This document shows positions 1-6,434 of a stretch of 13,489 nucleotides of DNA, piece by piece; positions within the stretch are counted from its first letter, which is position 1, and each line of letters starts with the position of its first letter. The notes under the pieces are model-generated. The model did not search any database. It had not been told where the DNA came from and saw only the letters and a program-made list of their open reading frames with translations. The position numbers and the translations under genes were made by a program. Location: the NCBI GenBank assembly GCA_016297535.1, contig JAEDGL010000059.1, positions 1-13,489 of the forward strand, read 5' to 3'. The DNA is from Clostridia bacterium. GTDB taxonomy: Bacteria; Bacillota; Clostridia; Christensenellales; Aristaeellaceae.

Positions 1-471
1 ATGAAGGGCCTGCCCCTGGCCTACAACAAGGACATGCAGGAGGACAAGGAAGCCTTCTTCGACGCCTACGATACCCTGTGCAAGTGCCTGCCCACCTTTA
101 CCGAAATGCTTCGCACCACCACCTTCCGCCGGGAGGCGATGTACGAAAGCGCCGGTCTGGGCTTTACCAACGCCACTGATCTGGCCGATTATCTGGTGGG
201 CAAGGGCCTGCCCTTCCGCGACGCGCACCATGTAAGCGGCTCGCTGGTGGGCAAGTGCGTGCGCGAAAACCGTTCGCTGACCGATTTGAGCCTTCAGGAG
301 CTGCAGCAGGCGCATCCCGCCTTTGAGCAGGATGTGTACGAGGCGATTTCGCTGGAAGCCTGTGTGCGCCGCCGCAGGCTGCGCGGCGGCCCCGCGCCCG
401 AGGCCGTGCGCGACAGCATCGAGCGGGCCAGGGCCTGGCGCGCCAGGCATCCCTCCGAGGAACAGGCATGA
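1..471 (+). CDS. argH: Argininosuccinate lyase, C-terminal part (5' end outside window)
   Basis: Argininosuccinate lyase cleaves argininosuccinate to arginine and fumarate, the last step of arginine biosynthesis, as a cytoplasmic homotetramer of the fumarase/aspartase superfamily. The 156 residues visible open with MKGLPLAYNKDMQEDKE, a highly conserved ASL segment, and continue through the helical C-terminal domain (FRDAHHVSGSLVGKCV, residues about 73-88). Family members are about 460 residues, so roughly the last third is present. The ATG at base 1 is therefore an internal Met, and the GSSxMPxKxN signature loop should lie just upstream of the window. The stop TGA overlaps the next gene's ATG (ATGA). 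Reading frame and length to the C-terminus look intact. Family assignment is near certain. Confidence 0.95.
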   Translation: MKGLPLAYNKDMQEDKEAFFDAYDTLCKCLPTFTEMLRTTTFRREAMYESAGLGFTNATDLADYLVGKGLPFRDAHHVSGSLVGKCVRENRSLTDLSLQELQQAHPAFEQDVYEAISLEACVRRRRLRGGPAPEAVRDSIERARAWRARHPSEEQA

Positions 472-1523
472 AAAAACGTGAAATCTGGCTGGATGCGCTG
501 CGAATTGCGGCGGCGTTTCTGGTCATCGTCAACCATACCAACAGCGATGTGTTCCAGTCCGCCACGCCCGAAAGCGCCACCTGGTGGCTGTCCGTTACGT
601 GGTACGCGCTGTGCAAGCTTGCCGTGCCGGTGTTTGTGATGATCTCCGGCGCGGTTTTGCTGGGGCGGGAGGACAGCTACCGCAAATGCCTGGGCCGCCT
701 GGGACGCATTCTTGGCACGCTGCTTGCGTTTTCCTACCTGTATTTTTTGCACGATGCCTGGGTCAACTACGGCCTGTGGCCGCGTGCCGTACGGCTGGAT
801 GTGTTTTTGCAGGCGGTTTGGCGCATGGAGATTGCCGATTCGTTCTGGTACCTGTACTTCTACGCCGGGCTGCTGCTGGCGCTGCCGCTGCTGCAGCGCC
901 TGTCCTGCTCCATGACGGACCGCGACGCGGCGTATCTGATCGTTCTTTCGCTGGGGCTTGGCGCAGGCTGGCCGCTGCTGGCGCACTTTGTGCCCGCGCT
1001 TTCGCTTCCAACCTATTTTGATGTGCCCGCTGTGGGCACCATGGTGGGACTGTTCTTTGCGGGCTGGCAGCTGCACAGGCGCGAAAAGCCGCTGCACACC
1101 ATGCCCTGGCTGATGGGGCTGATGGCCTCGGTGCTGCTGAGCGTGGTGCTGCTGCACACGGAATACGGGCGCATGCAGGGCGTGGGCCGGTACTGGGCGT
1201 TCATGGATGACCGCATGCAGTCCTCGCTGCTGGTGGTTACTGCGGCCATCTCGTTCTTTTTGCTGGTTCGCAGCCTGCTGGACCGTCCCCTGAGTGCGCG
1301 CGCCCGGCGCGTGTGGACGGAGCTGGGCAGCTGCGCCTTTGGCGTTTACCTTTGGCAGCAATGGGTGATTGAGCAGACGCAAACCCGTCTGTTTGTGCCC
1401 CTTTGCGGGCAGATGCCCGTTTTCCCGGCTTTGCTGGTGTGGGAAGCGGCGGTGTTTGGCATTTCGCTGGCCATCACCCTTGTAATGCGGCAGATTCCCG
1501 GGCTGAAAAAAATCGTATCCTGA
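468..1523 (+). CDS. Acyltransferase-3 family integral membrane protein
   Basis: A 351-residue polytopic membrane protein of the acyltransferase-3 family (OafA/WecH type), whose members usually O-acetylate surface polysaccharides or other cell-envelope sugars at the cytoplasmic membrane. The N-terminus has the family pattern LDALRIAAAFLVIVNH, with the conserved His at residue 23. Then come WYALCKLAVPVFVMISGAVLL (45-65) and several further hydrophobic segments (80-96, 127-143, 157-173, 188-200, 214-230, 252-270, 287-300, 319-340), about ten in all. In the C-terminal helix the usual YLxH position reads YLWQQ, so a His seen in many relatives is missing there. The start overlaps the argH stop (ATGA), indicating translational coupling; upstream GAGGAACAGGC is a weak Shine-Dalgarno. 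The acceptor sugar cannot be told. The pairing with argH need not be functional. Confidence 0.88.
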   Translation: MKKREIWLDALRIAAAFLVIVNHTNSDVFQSATPESATWWLSVTWYALCKLAVPVFVMISGAVLLGREDSYRKCLGRLGRILGTLLAFSYLYFLHDAWVNYGLWPRAVRLDVFLQAVWRMEIADSFWYLYFYAGLLLALPLLQRLSCSMTDRDAAYLIVLSLGLGAGWPLLAHFVPALSLPTYFDVPAVGTMVGLFFAGWQLHRREKPLHTMPWLMGLMASVLLSVVLLHTEYGRMQGVGRYWAFMDDRMQSSLLVVTAAISFFLLVRSLLDRPLSARARRVWTELGSCAFGVYLWQQWVIEQTQTRLFVPLCGQMPVFPALLVWEAAVFGISLAITLVMRQIPGLKKIVS

Positions 1524-1616
1524 AATCGAATCACAACAGGAAACGCTGCAGAAAAACGCATAGCTTTCCGGCAGGAGGATACCCTAACGGCATTCCTGTG
1601 CGGGAGGTGAGCAACG

Positions 1617-1724
1617 ATGGACTATGGCGCGAACAAGGCCAACAGCCAGAAAAAGAACGGCCAGCAGAAAAATCAGGAGAATCAGAGCCAGCGGAAAAAT
1701 CAAACCGGCAATCAGAACCAGTGA
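1617..1724 (+). CDS. Small Asn/Gln/Lys-rich protein, possibly spore-associated
   Basis: A 35-residue frame beginning MDYGANKANSQKK and ending NQTGNQNQ. About half the residues are Asn or Gln, most others are Lys, Ser, Gly or Arg, and there is no hydrophobic segment. The start is preceded by GGGAGGTGA seven bases upstream of ATG, an excellent ribosome binding site, and the gene is closed by a strong terminator 36 bases after the stop. Those two signals are the main reason to call it real despite its length. The composition recalls gamma-type small acid-soluble spore proteins (SspE-like, rich in N, Q and K) and other short spore-coat-linked proteins of Clostridia, but no diagnostic motif is present, so the function is unknown. 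It is probably disordered. It may be read from the acyltransferase transcript or from its own undetected promoter. Confidence 0.55.
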   Translation: MDYGANKANSQKKNGQQKNQENQSQRKNQTGNQNQ

Positions 1725-1759
1725 TTGCGCGCCAGACGCCCGGAAATGACGGGCGATAA

Positions 1760-1811
1760 ACTGTAGAAAAACCCGGTTTTCGTGGGAGCGATAACCGGGT
1801 TTTTCTACGGT
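1760..1811. terminator. Bidirectional intrinsic terminator between convergent genes
   Basis: GTAGAAAAACCCGGTT at 1763-1778 and its perfect reverse complement at 1793-1808 form a 16-bp stem around a 14-base loop, extendable by three pairs (one a G-U wobble) to 1760-1811. The arms carry A-rich and T-rich outer parts, so the hairpin has a U-rich 3' arm in both directions. It lies between the plus-strand small protein gene and the minus-strand GH30 gene and can end both. A small second hairpin, CGCCCG at 1737-1742 with CGGGCG at 1750-1755, precedes it. Confidence 0.85.
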
Positions 1812-1867
1812 CTGAGTCCTTTGCATCAAGCAAAGGGCTTTTGGGGAAGGAGAGGATAAGGAAATTC

Positions 1868-3385
1868 TTATTCCACACCGCTGATGATAAAGGTGGTGAT
1901 GGAGTTGCCCTTGAGCGGGGCGGAAAGGGTTTTTTTGGCAAGGGGAAGATCGGTGAGGCGAGCCCAGTGCTCGCCATCGCACGTGCTGCCGCTGGTACGG
2001 ATCACCTGGGAGACGGAGCCAACCGCATCAAACGAAGTTAGATCGAACTGTGCCTGCTGTTCTTTGGCGCAGGTGTTCAGAGCCACGATGACCAGCTCTT
2101 TTTTGACGGGATCGTAGGCGGCAATGGCATCGCTGCCACAGTGGATGAGCGTGCTGCCAGGGCGGATATAGCGCGTAAACTGGCCCAGGCCGTAGTATTT
2201 TTGCGTCAGCACGATTTCCTCGCGATCATGATCGGCGACTGCAACGCCCCAGAAGCCGTGGTTAACATCCACCATGCCGTAATCGCGGTTGCCGTTATAT
2301 CCTTCGGAGGAAATGTGGTTGTCGATCGCCTGCCACATGACCCATGCGGAAGGCGAAAGGGCGTTGAGGTCGGAGATGATCTTCTGGCCAAACCACAGCG
2401 CAGAGCCCATCTCCCCGGCATTTTCACCGGCGGTTTCGGAGCCGTCGACCTCGCTCATCCACAGATGGAGATTTTGTTCTCTGGCAAGACTGCCCAGCTT
2501 GTCGATCTGATCAACACCGTAACTGTGGGTGTTAATGCGGCCGATAGCGGCTTTGGCCTTGCCGGAATAGGCGTGCCAGGCCTGAAGCTGCTTATCGGGG
2601 CTGGTTTCGTCGCTGGCGGAGATGATGACGTTGGAAATGCCGTAGCGCCTGAGCGCATCGGCCACTTCCTCAATGATGCGCGACTGCGCCTCGCCGGCGT
2701 CAAAGTGGCAGCCCTCCTGCTTGTCGCTGAAAGAACGCCAGTAGTTGGTGTTTGGCTCGTTCATGGGGGAAAGACTGGTAACGGTTACGCCGAGCTCACG
2801 CTGGATATAGTCGGTCACGTGAACAAGGTAATCGGCGAACCCGGCATAGCTGTCCTCGCGAAGGTTGTTTTTGTTGGGGTTTTTTCCGCCGGAGGAGCAG
2901 CCGCTGATGGTCATGAAATAGGGCGGAGAGTTGGAAAAAACCTCCACCAGGGCGTTCTCTCCCGAAGCCTTCACGGCGCGCAGCAGTACGTTTAGCTGGT
3001 TATGGTCGGCAGTGTAGTTGTATACAAAGCGCTGCTGGGCCTCGTCCCACTTCATCCAGCCGGGGACGGCGGAGTCTGTACGGGTGATGTGGTTGTGCGC
3101 CGGATCATCGCCGCCGCCGATGTTGTAGCGCATAATGTTGAACCGAAGGCCATCTTCGCCATAGAACAGATCGGCAGACAGCTGGGCAAGCGTATCCGAG
3201 TAGCCCAGCCGGTTTGCCCACCAGCACAGGCTTGTTCCCCATCCCTCAAATACCCCTTCGTTGTTGACAGAGGCGTTTTTCAGCGAGACGGAAATGGCTT
3301 TGGATTCGGAGCCTGCGGCTGAGGCTGCAACGCTGCAGCCGAGCATGATGAGAAGCATTCTTTTCAAACGGCTGAATTTTATCAT
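1868..3385 (-). CDS. Secreted GH30-family glycoside hydrolase, endo-beta-1,6-galactanase type
   Basis: A 505-residue retaining glycosidase of the GH30 clan, exported from the cell. The N-terminus (MIKFSRLKRMLLIMLGCSVAASAAG) is a signal peptide; Cys17 follows a poor lipobox (MLGC), so either lipoprotein processing or signal peptidase I cleavage after ASA is possible. Mature landmarks are EGWGTSLCWWANRLG (47-61), typical of the endo-beta-1,6-galactanase branch, SPMNEP with the acid/base Glu210, WMSEVDG with the nucleophile Glu312, and a C-terminal beta-sandwich from about residue 390. Length fits a single-module enzyme. The start at 3385 is chosen over an upstream Met (17 codons longer) because AGGTGG sits five bases before it and the signal peptide then begins properly. 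Neighbouring GH2 remains suggest galactan or arabinogalactan side-chain use. The family is firm; the exact substrate is inferred. Confidence 0.88.
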   Translation of the reverse strand: MIKFSRLKRMLLIMLGCSVAASAAGSESKAISVSLKNASVNNEGVFEGWGTSLCWWANRLGYSDTLAQLSADLFYGEDGLRFNIMRYNIGGGDDPAHNHITRTDSAVPGWMKWDEAQQRFVYNYTADHNQLNVLLRAVKASGENALVEVFSNSPPYFMTISGCSSGGKNPNKNNLREDSYAGFADYLVHVTDYIQRELGVTVTSLSPMNEPNTNYWRSFSDKQEGCHFDAGEAQSRIIEEVADALRRYGISNVIISASDETSPDKQLQAWHAYSGKAKAAIGRINTHSYGVDQIDKLGSLAREQNLHLWMSEVDGSETAGENAGEMGSALWFGQKIISDLNALSPSAWVMWQAIDNHISSEGYNGNRDYGMVDVNHGFWGVAVADHDREEIVLTQKYYGLGQFTRYIRPGSTLIHCGSDAIAAYDPVKKELVIVALNTCAKEQQAQFDLTSFDAVGSVSQVIRTSGSTCDGEHWARLTDLPLAKKTLSAPLKGNSITTFIISGVE

Positions 3386-3426
3386 GGAAACCACCTTTCT
3401 GCGTTTCATTTGACCGGCTTTTCTGC

Positions 3427-3455
3427 ATTGTATCATGTGGGATAAACTGCTGCAA
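3427..3455 (-). promoter_or_regulatory. Predicted promoter of the GH30 gene
   Basis: On the minus strand a TACAAT -10 box (3427-3432) is preceded by TGA, giving an extended -10 (TGN). A TTGCAG box (3450-3455) stands 17 bases upstream as a weak -35. Transcription would start near 3420, about 35 bases before the GH30 start codon. The extended -10 makes up for the poor -35. Confidence 0.5.
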
Positions 3456-3720
3456 GAACAAAAAAATCAATTGAAAAAGGAGGATTGCTGAGGTACAATA
3501 CATAACCACAACAGATTTCTGTTTATTATGCTTTCCGGATCGCTCAGCTATTGTCTGCTCCTGTTTATCAGGTTAATCAAAAAGCCAACTTTGTTGCTTT
3601 GAAAAAGGATCATACATCCTTCTTTTTTTCGATTCATCCATGTGCAATTTGCTTTTTCGATATCCATCAACGCTTTTTCAAAAAAAACCTGGTTATTTGA
3701 TAACAGTTTCTGCATAAGCA

Positions 3721-3729
3721 TGCTATACT
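3721..3729 (+). promoter_or_regulatory. Extended -10 promoter for the GH2 remnant and UROD-like gene
   Basis: TGCTATACT is an extended -10 element (TGN followed by TATACT, one mismatch to TATAAT). The best -35-like hexamer, TTGATA at 3697-3702, is 21 bases away, too far to count, so recognition would rest on the extended -10. Transcription would start near 3736 and cover the GH2 remnant and the UROD-like gene. Confidence 0.4.
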
Positions 3730-3768
3730 GATTTCAATGATCAAATTCATGTTTCTCAAAAGACGGCT

Positions 3769-4079
3769 GTGCGGGAAAAAACCTTCTTTGGATTTGACTG
3801 GCAGTTTGCGTTAACGGGCAGCCGCAATTTTTAACCAGGGATACCCTATGGCGTGCTGTGCAGCTGCCTCACGACTGGCCGGGGGATGAGCCGGTGCTCT
3901 ATCTGCGCCCCCATCTGAACCTGCAGCCGGGCAGCCTCGATCCGCTGATCTGATACACCAACTGCGCCAGCACCGAGCGGATTGTGGGTGGCACAAGCTA
4001 TGGCACCACGGCCTATGAGGTTCCCAACCAGGGCATGACGAAGGAAATGGAACTTGTCGTAACGGCCCGTCGGGACTGA
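3769..4079 (+). pseudogene. GH2 beta-galactosidase-like remnant (internal deletion, frameshift, stop)
   Basis: Short pieces of a GH2-family glycosidase survive. From a GTG at 3769 one frame reads VREKTFFGFDWQFALTGS and ends at TAA (3832-3834). Shifting frame in the T-run near 3828, the sequence continues TLWRAVQLPHDW, the classic end of the GH2 sugar-binding domain. It then jumps directly to VLYLRPHLNLQPG, which corresponds to the HLLPHWNW-type motif near the C-terminus of such enzymes. An in-frame TGA (3951-3953) follows, and the same frame resumes as YTNCASTERIVGGTSYGTTAYEVPNQG, matching the family's YTNxxxxELFLNGKSLG segment, to a final TGA at 4077-4079. The catalytic TIM barrel is absent, implying an internal loss of roughly 1.5-2 kb with the junction near 3879-3890. 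GH2 ancestry is read from motifs, not from a search. No active enzyme is possible. Confidence 0.72.
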
Positions 4080-4096
4080 TATCGGGAGGAAAGAGC

Positions 4097-5155
4097 ATGA
4101 ATACCTACGAACGCATCAAGCGCATGTATGAGCACCGGGAGGCTGACCGAATCCCCATCATTGACGAACCATGGCAGGGTACCATCCGCCGCTGGCATCG
4201 CGAGGGTATGCCGGAGGGCGTTGACTGGTGCGATTATTTTGACGTGGATAAGCTGGGCATAATCGGCATCGACATTTCTCCCCGCATGCCGGTCAAAGTG
4301 CTGGAGGAGACCGACCGATACTACATCGCCACGTCGCCCTGGGGCGTAACCATGAAGCACTTTAAAGAGGAGGACTCCACGCCGGAGTTTCTTGACTTTA
4401 CCATTACCAACGAGGAAAGCTGGGCCAATGCCAAGCGGCAGATGACCCTGGAGGACGATCGCATTCCGTGGCAGATGCTAAAGGAAAACTTCCCTCAGTG
4501 GCGCGCCGAGGGGCGCTGGATTCGCGGCGTGTTCTGGTTTGGGTTTGATGTGACCCACTCCTGGATGATGGGCACGGAAAACATGCTCATTGCGCTGCTG
4601 GAGGAGCCGGAGCTGGTGGAGGACATGTTCGCTACCTATCTGGACAGATCGGAAAAGCTGTTCGCCCGCATCTGGGACGCCGGCTACCATTTTGACGAAA
4701 TGTTCTGGTACGATGATATGGGCTACAAGGGTACCACGTTCTTTTCGCCCGCCATGTACCGCAATCTGCTGCAGCCCTACCACACGCGCGCGGTAAAGTG
4801 GGCGCATGACCGGGGCGTGTACGCGCAGCTGCATTCCTGCGGCGATGTGCACACCCTGCTGCCCGACATTGTGGCTACGGGGGTTGACGCGCTCAATCCG
4901 CTGGAGGTAAAGGCGGGTATGGACGCTGTCCAGATCAAGAAGGACTGGGGCGACAGGCTGACGCTTCGCGGCGGCATCAACGCCGTTTTGTGGAACGACA
5001 CGGAAAAGATTCTGGCCGAGATCGACCGGAAGGTGCCGGTGCTGAAGGAAAACGGCGACTTCATCTTTTCCTCCGATCATTCCATCCCCAACAACGTATG
5101 CCTTGAAAACATGAAGCGCATCGTGGAAGAGGTAAAAAGGGTAGGCCGCTATTGA
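4097..5155 (+). CDS. Uroporphyrinogen decarboxylase-family (URO-D/MtaA-like) protein
   Basis: A 352-residue TIM-barrel protein of the URO-D superfamily, which includes heme-pathway decarboxylase HemE and the zinc methyltransferases MtaA/CmuA. Landmarks are the N-terminal NTYERIKRMYEHREADRIP, YDDMGY (205-210), QLHSCGD (245-250, with His246 and Cys248 in the position of two MtaA zinc ligands), LNPLE (266-270), RGGI (291-294) and SSDHSIPNNV (325-334). True HemE is unlikely: its Arg-rich, Asp-containing substrate-binding N-terminal motif is not evident, and no other heme genes are near. The third MtaA ligand Cys is also not obvious, the region reading SSDHSIP instead. GGGAGGAAAGAGC gives a good ribosome binding site. 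The gene begins 17 bases after the GH2 remnant, so the two probably formed one operon. Paralogues of this kind commonly accompany carbohydrate loci in Firmicutes, role unproven. Confidence 0.85.
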   Translation: MNTYERIKRMYEHREADRIPIIDEPWQGTIRRWHREGMPEGVDWCDYFDVDKLGIIGIDISPRMPVKVLEETDRYYIATSPWGVTMKHFKEEDSTPEFLDFTITNEESWANAKRQMTLEDDRIPWQMLKENFPQWRAEGRWIRGVFWFGFDVTHSWMMGTENMLIALLEEPELVEDMFATYLDRSEKLFARIWDAGYHFDEMFWYDDMGYKGTTFFSPAMYRNLLQPYHTRAVKWAHDRGVYAQLHSCGDVHTLLPDIVATGVDALNPLEVKAGMDAVQIKKDWGDRLTLRGGINAVLWNDTEKILAEIDRKVPVLKENGDFIFSSDHSIPNNVCLENMKRIVEEVKRVGRY

Positions 5156-5212
5156 ACGGCTCAAGGGAGACGCATAGGCTTTGGGGGAACTGAAAACCTC
5201 CCACCAAGAAAG

Positions 5213-5254
5213 AACCCCTCCAGGCTGGTGACGTACCACCAGCCTGGAGGGGTT
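5213..5254. terminator. Intrinsic terminator between UROD-like and XRE repeat genes
   Basis: AACCCCTCCAGGCTGGT (5213-5229) and its perfect reverse complement (5238-5254) make a 17-bp GC-rich stem with an 8-base loop. Read on the minus strand the hairpin is followed by TTCTTTCTT, so it fits best as the terminator of the minus-strand XRE repeat gene. On the plus strand the U-tract is poor, yet a stem this strong would also protect the end of the UROD-like gene, whose stop is 58 bases upstream. Confidence 0.8.
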
Positions 5255-5314
5255 GATCATTCAACGGGAAAGGCGGATGAATCTGCAGCACGGCTGCCTA
5301 CCGGAGGCTGCGGC

Positions 5315-6280
5315 TTAGAGGTGCTCGCTGAGCACGTGCATTAGCTCCGGGTCATCCAGTTTGAGCGCTTTGTCCAAAAGCGCGTGCTGCATGTTCTCGT
5401 CCATTTCCTCCGCCAGCTCGGCCAGCTCGCCGTACATGTTCCTCTCCAGCAGCAAATCGACCAGCGCGAGCATTTCGTTTTCCTCCAGATCCTCCATCAG
5501 ATCCATCAGGTTTTCCGTGTTGCCGTCTTCCACCAGCTTGCGCATCAGCCGCATGCGCGGGCTTTCGCGTTTGGGTGCAGCAGGCGCTTGAGAGGGCTGG
5601 ACAACAGCTTTGTCCCTGGAGGATTCCGGCGCCATTCCCAGCATGCTCAGAACGATGGAATCAGCCGTCTGACTGCTGACAAAGGGCATCAGCGCCTGCA
5701 GTGTGCGTGGGGAGAATGTGGAAAGCATGCTTTGAACCACGCTGTCCACCGCGTCGGTGGGAAGGAAGGGGGCAATGGCGCCAAAGATTTCGGGATTACT
5801 ATCCATCAGCTGTTGGGAACCGATGGCCTCCGTAAGCACCTCTGTGGAAACGAAGGGAGCAATGGCGGACAACTGGCTGATATTCGGCTTGCCGGCCGAG
5901 ACGGATGCCCGAAACAGGCGATCGGCAACCGATGTGCTCACAAAGGGCAGCATTTGCATAATGGCAGAAAAGTTCAGAGAATCCAGATCTGCTTTCTCAA
6001 GGTCGGGCGCATGGTCTTCCGTGGGCTCCGGCTCGGGTTCGGGAGCATCGGAAGGCTCCTCTTCCGGGAGCGTTCCCATGAGCAGCGCCTCCATGGAGGT
6101 GCCAAACAGCTTGGCAAGGGCAAGCAGGGTTTCGGTATCGGGCAGGGCAAGGCCTTTTTCCCACTTGGATACGGCCTGATGGGTTACGTTCATCAATGCG
6201 GCCAGTCCCTGCTGGCTGAGGCTGAGGCGTTTACGGTGCGCGGCGATGGCCGCACCGGTTAAACTGGGAGTAACAGGCAT
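5315..6280 (-). CDS. XRE-type HTH protein with four PF(V/L)-type repeats
   Basis: A 321-residue protein with an N-terminal Cro/CI-type helix-turn-helix (about residues 8-64; SQQGLAALMNVTHQAVSKWEKG is the recognition part) that should bind DNA. An acidic, Pro/Glu-rich linker follows (72-96). Then a regular array carries the core PFVST, PFVST, PFLPT and PFVSS at residues 112, 142, 171 and 199, spacing 30, 29 and 28, each followed by a helix ending in (A/V)D or (L)T. A basic stretch (237-250) and a strongly acidic, Leu/Met-rich helical tail (251-321) complete it. I do not recognise the repeat array; it resembles a helical solenoid used for protein contacts or ligand sensing. ATG at 6280 has AAAGGA nine bases upstream. 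It is monocistronic by position, with its own promoter and terminator. Transcriptional regulator is likely; targets are unknown. Confidence 0.85.
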   Translation of the reverse strand: MPVTPSLTGAAIAAHRKRLSLSQQGLAALMNVTHQAVSKWEKGLALPDTETLLALAKLFGTSMEALLMGTLPEEEPSDAPEPEPEPTEDHAPDLEKADLDSLNFSAIMQMLPFVSTSVADRLFRASVSAGKPNISQLSAIAPFVSTEVLTEAIGSQQLMDSNPEIFGAIAPFLPTDAVDSVVQSMLSTFSPRTLQALMPFVSSQTADSIVLSMLGMAPESSRDKAVVQPSQAPAAPKRESPRMRLMRKLVEDGNTENLMDLMEDLEENEMLALVDLLLERNMYGELAELAEEMDENMQHALLDKALKLDDPELMHVLSEHL

Positions 6281-6327
6281 GGCAGGCGATCCTTTCTGTG
6301 CATATGTTCAGCGGCCGCTGTGACATG

Positions 6328-6356
6328 AGCATAGCGCAAAAGGAGAAAAATAGCAA
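6328..6356 (-). promoter_or_regulatory. Predicted promoter of the PF-repeat XRE gene
   Basis: On the minus strand TTGCTA (6351-6356) and TATGCT (6328-6333) are separated by exactly 17 bases, a sigma-70/SigA-type arrangement with four of six matches in each box. The start point would fall near 6320, about 40 bases before the ATG. The -35 neighbourhood (CTTGCTATTTT on the minus strand) is identical to that of the M50 protease promoter. Confidence 0.55.
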
Positions 6357-6372
6357 GAGAAGCAAAGTTGAA

Positions 6373-6405
6373 CCCCGCTTTGCAACCGGCGGTTGCAAAG
6401 CGGGG
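6373..6405 (-). terminator. Terminator hairpin after the coiled-coil gene
   Basis: CCCCGCTTTGCAACC (6373-6387) and GGTTGCAAAGCGGGG (6391-6405) form a perfect 15-bp stem with a 3-base loop. On the minus strand it lies 30 bases past the coiled-coil gene's stop and is followed by TTCAACTTTGCTTCTC, a broken U-tract. A terminator is the simplest reading. It also separates that gene from the promoter of the next minus-strand gene. Confidence 0.7.
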
Positions 6406-6434
6406 CCAGAGCGGAGCGGGCTTTTGAAAATGCG

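Larger units (their letters stand above)
3386..3768. other. AT-rich divergent intergenic region with repeated and palindromic motifs
   Basis: This 383-base gap between the GH30 gene and the GH2 remnant is clearly more AT-rich than its surroundings and holds no credible gene. It contains the GH30 promoter, an inverted repeat AACAGA-TT-TCTGTT (3510-3523), and a direct repeat in which TTTTTCGAT is followed by ATCCAT (3625-3641 and 3653-3667, 28 bases apart). It also holds a small inverted repeat GTTAT-TTG-ATAAC (3692-3704) and an extended -10 facing the GH2 remnant. This is what a shared control region for a divergent carbohydrate-use locus would look like. No regulator gene for it is in the window, and I found no good match to a CcpA cre site. 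Confidence 0.5.

Noticed and set aside
294..1382. Long minus-strand open frame of about 360 codons opposite argH and the acyltransferase gene
   Set aside because: Composition is a Gln/His/Arg-rich low-complexity shadow of GC-rich coding DNA, with no recognisable domain; the plus-strand genes explain the region.
2141..2995. Plus-strand open frame of 284 codons antisense to the GH30 gene
   Set aside because: No ribosome binding site or family motif; it mirrors the codon pattern of the clear GH30 gene with both catalytic motifs.
3603..3629. Weak hairpin AAGGAT-N5-ATCCTT followed by CTTTTTTT, a possible terminator
   Set aside because: Only a six-pair, AT-rich stem and no upstream gene in either direction that it would end.
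3811..4098. Minus-strand open frame over the GH2 remnant
   Set aside because: Pro/Ser/Arg-rich shadow; the plus strand shows GH2 motifs in this interval, so the minus frame is a by-product of its decay.
4478..5260. Minus-strand open frame opposite the UROD-like gene
   Set aside because: Shadow frame with no motif that also runs through the terminator hairpin at 5213-5254.
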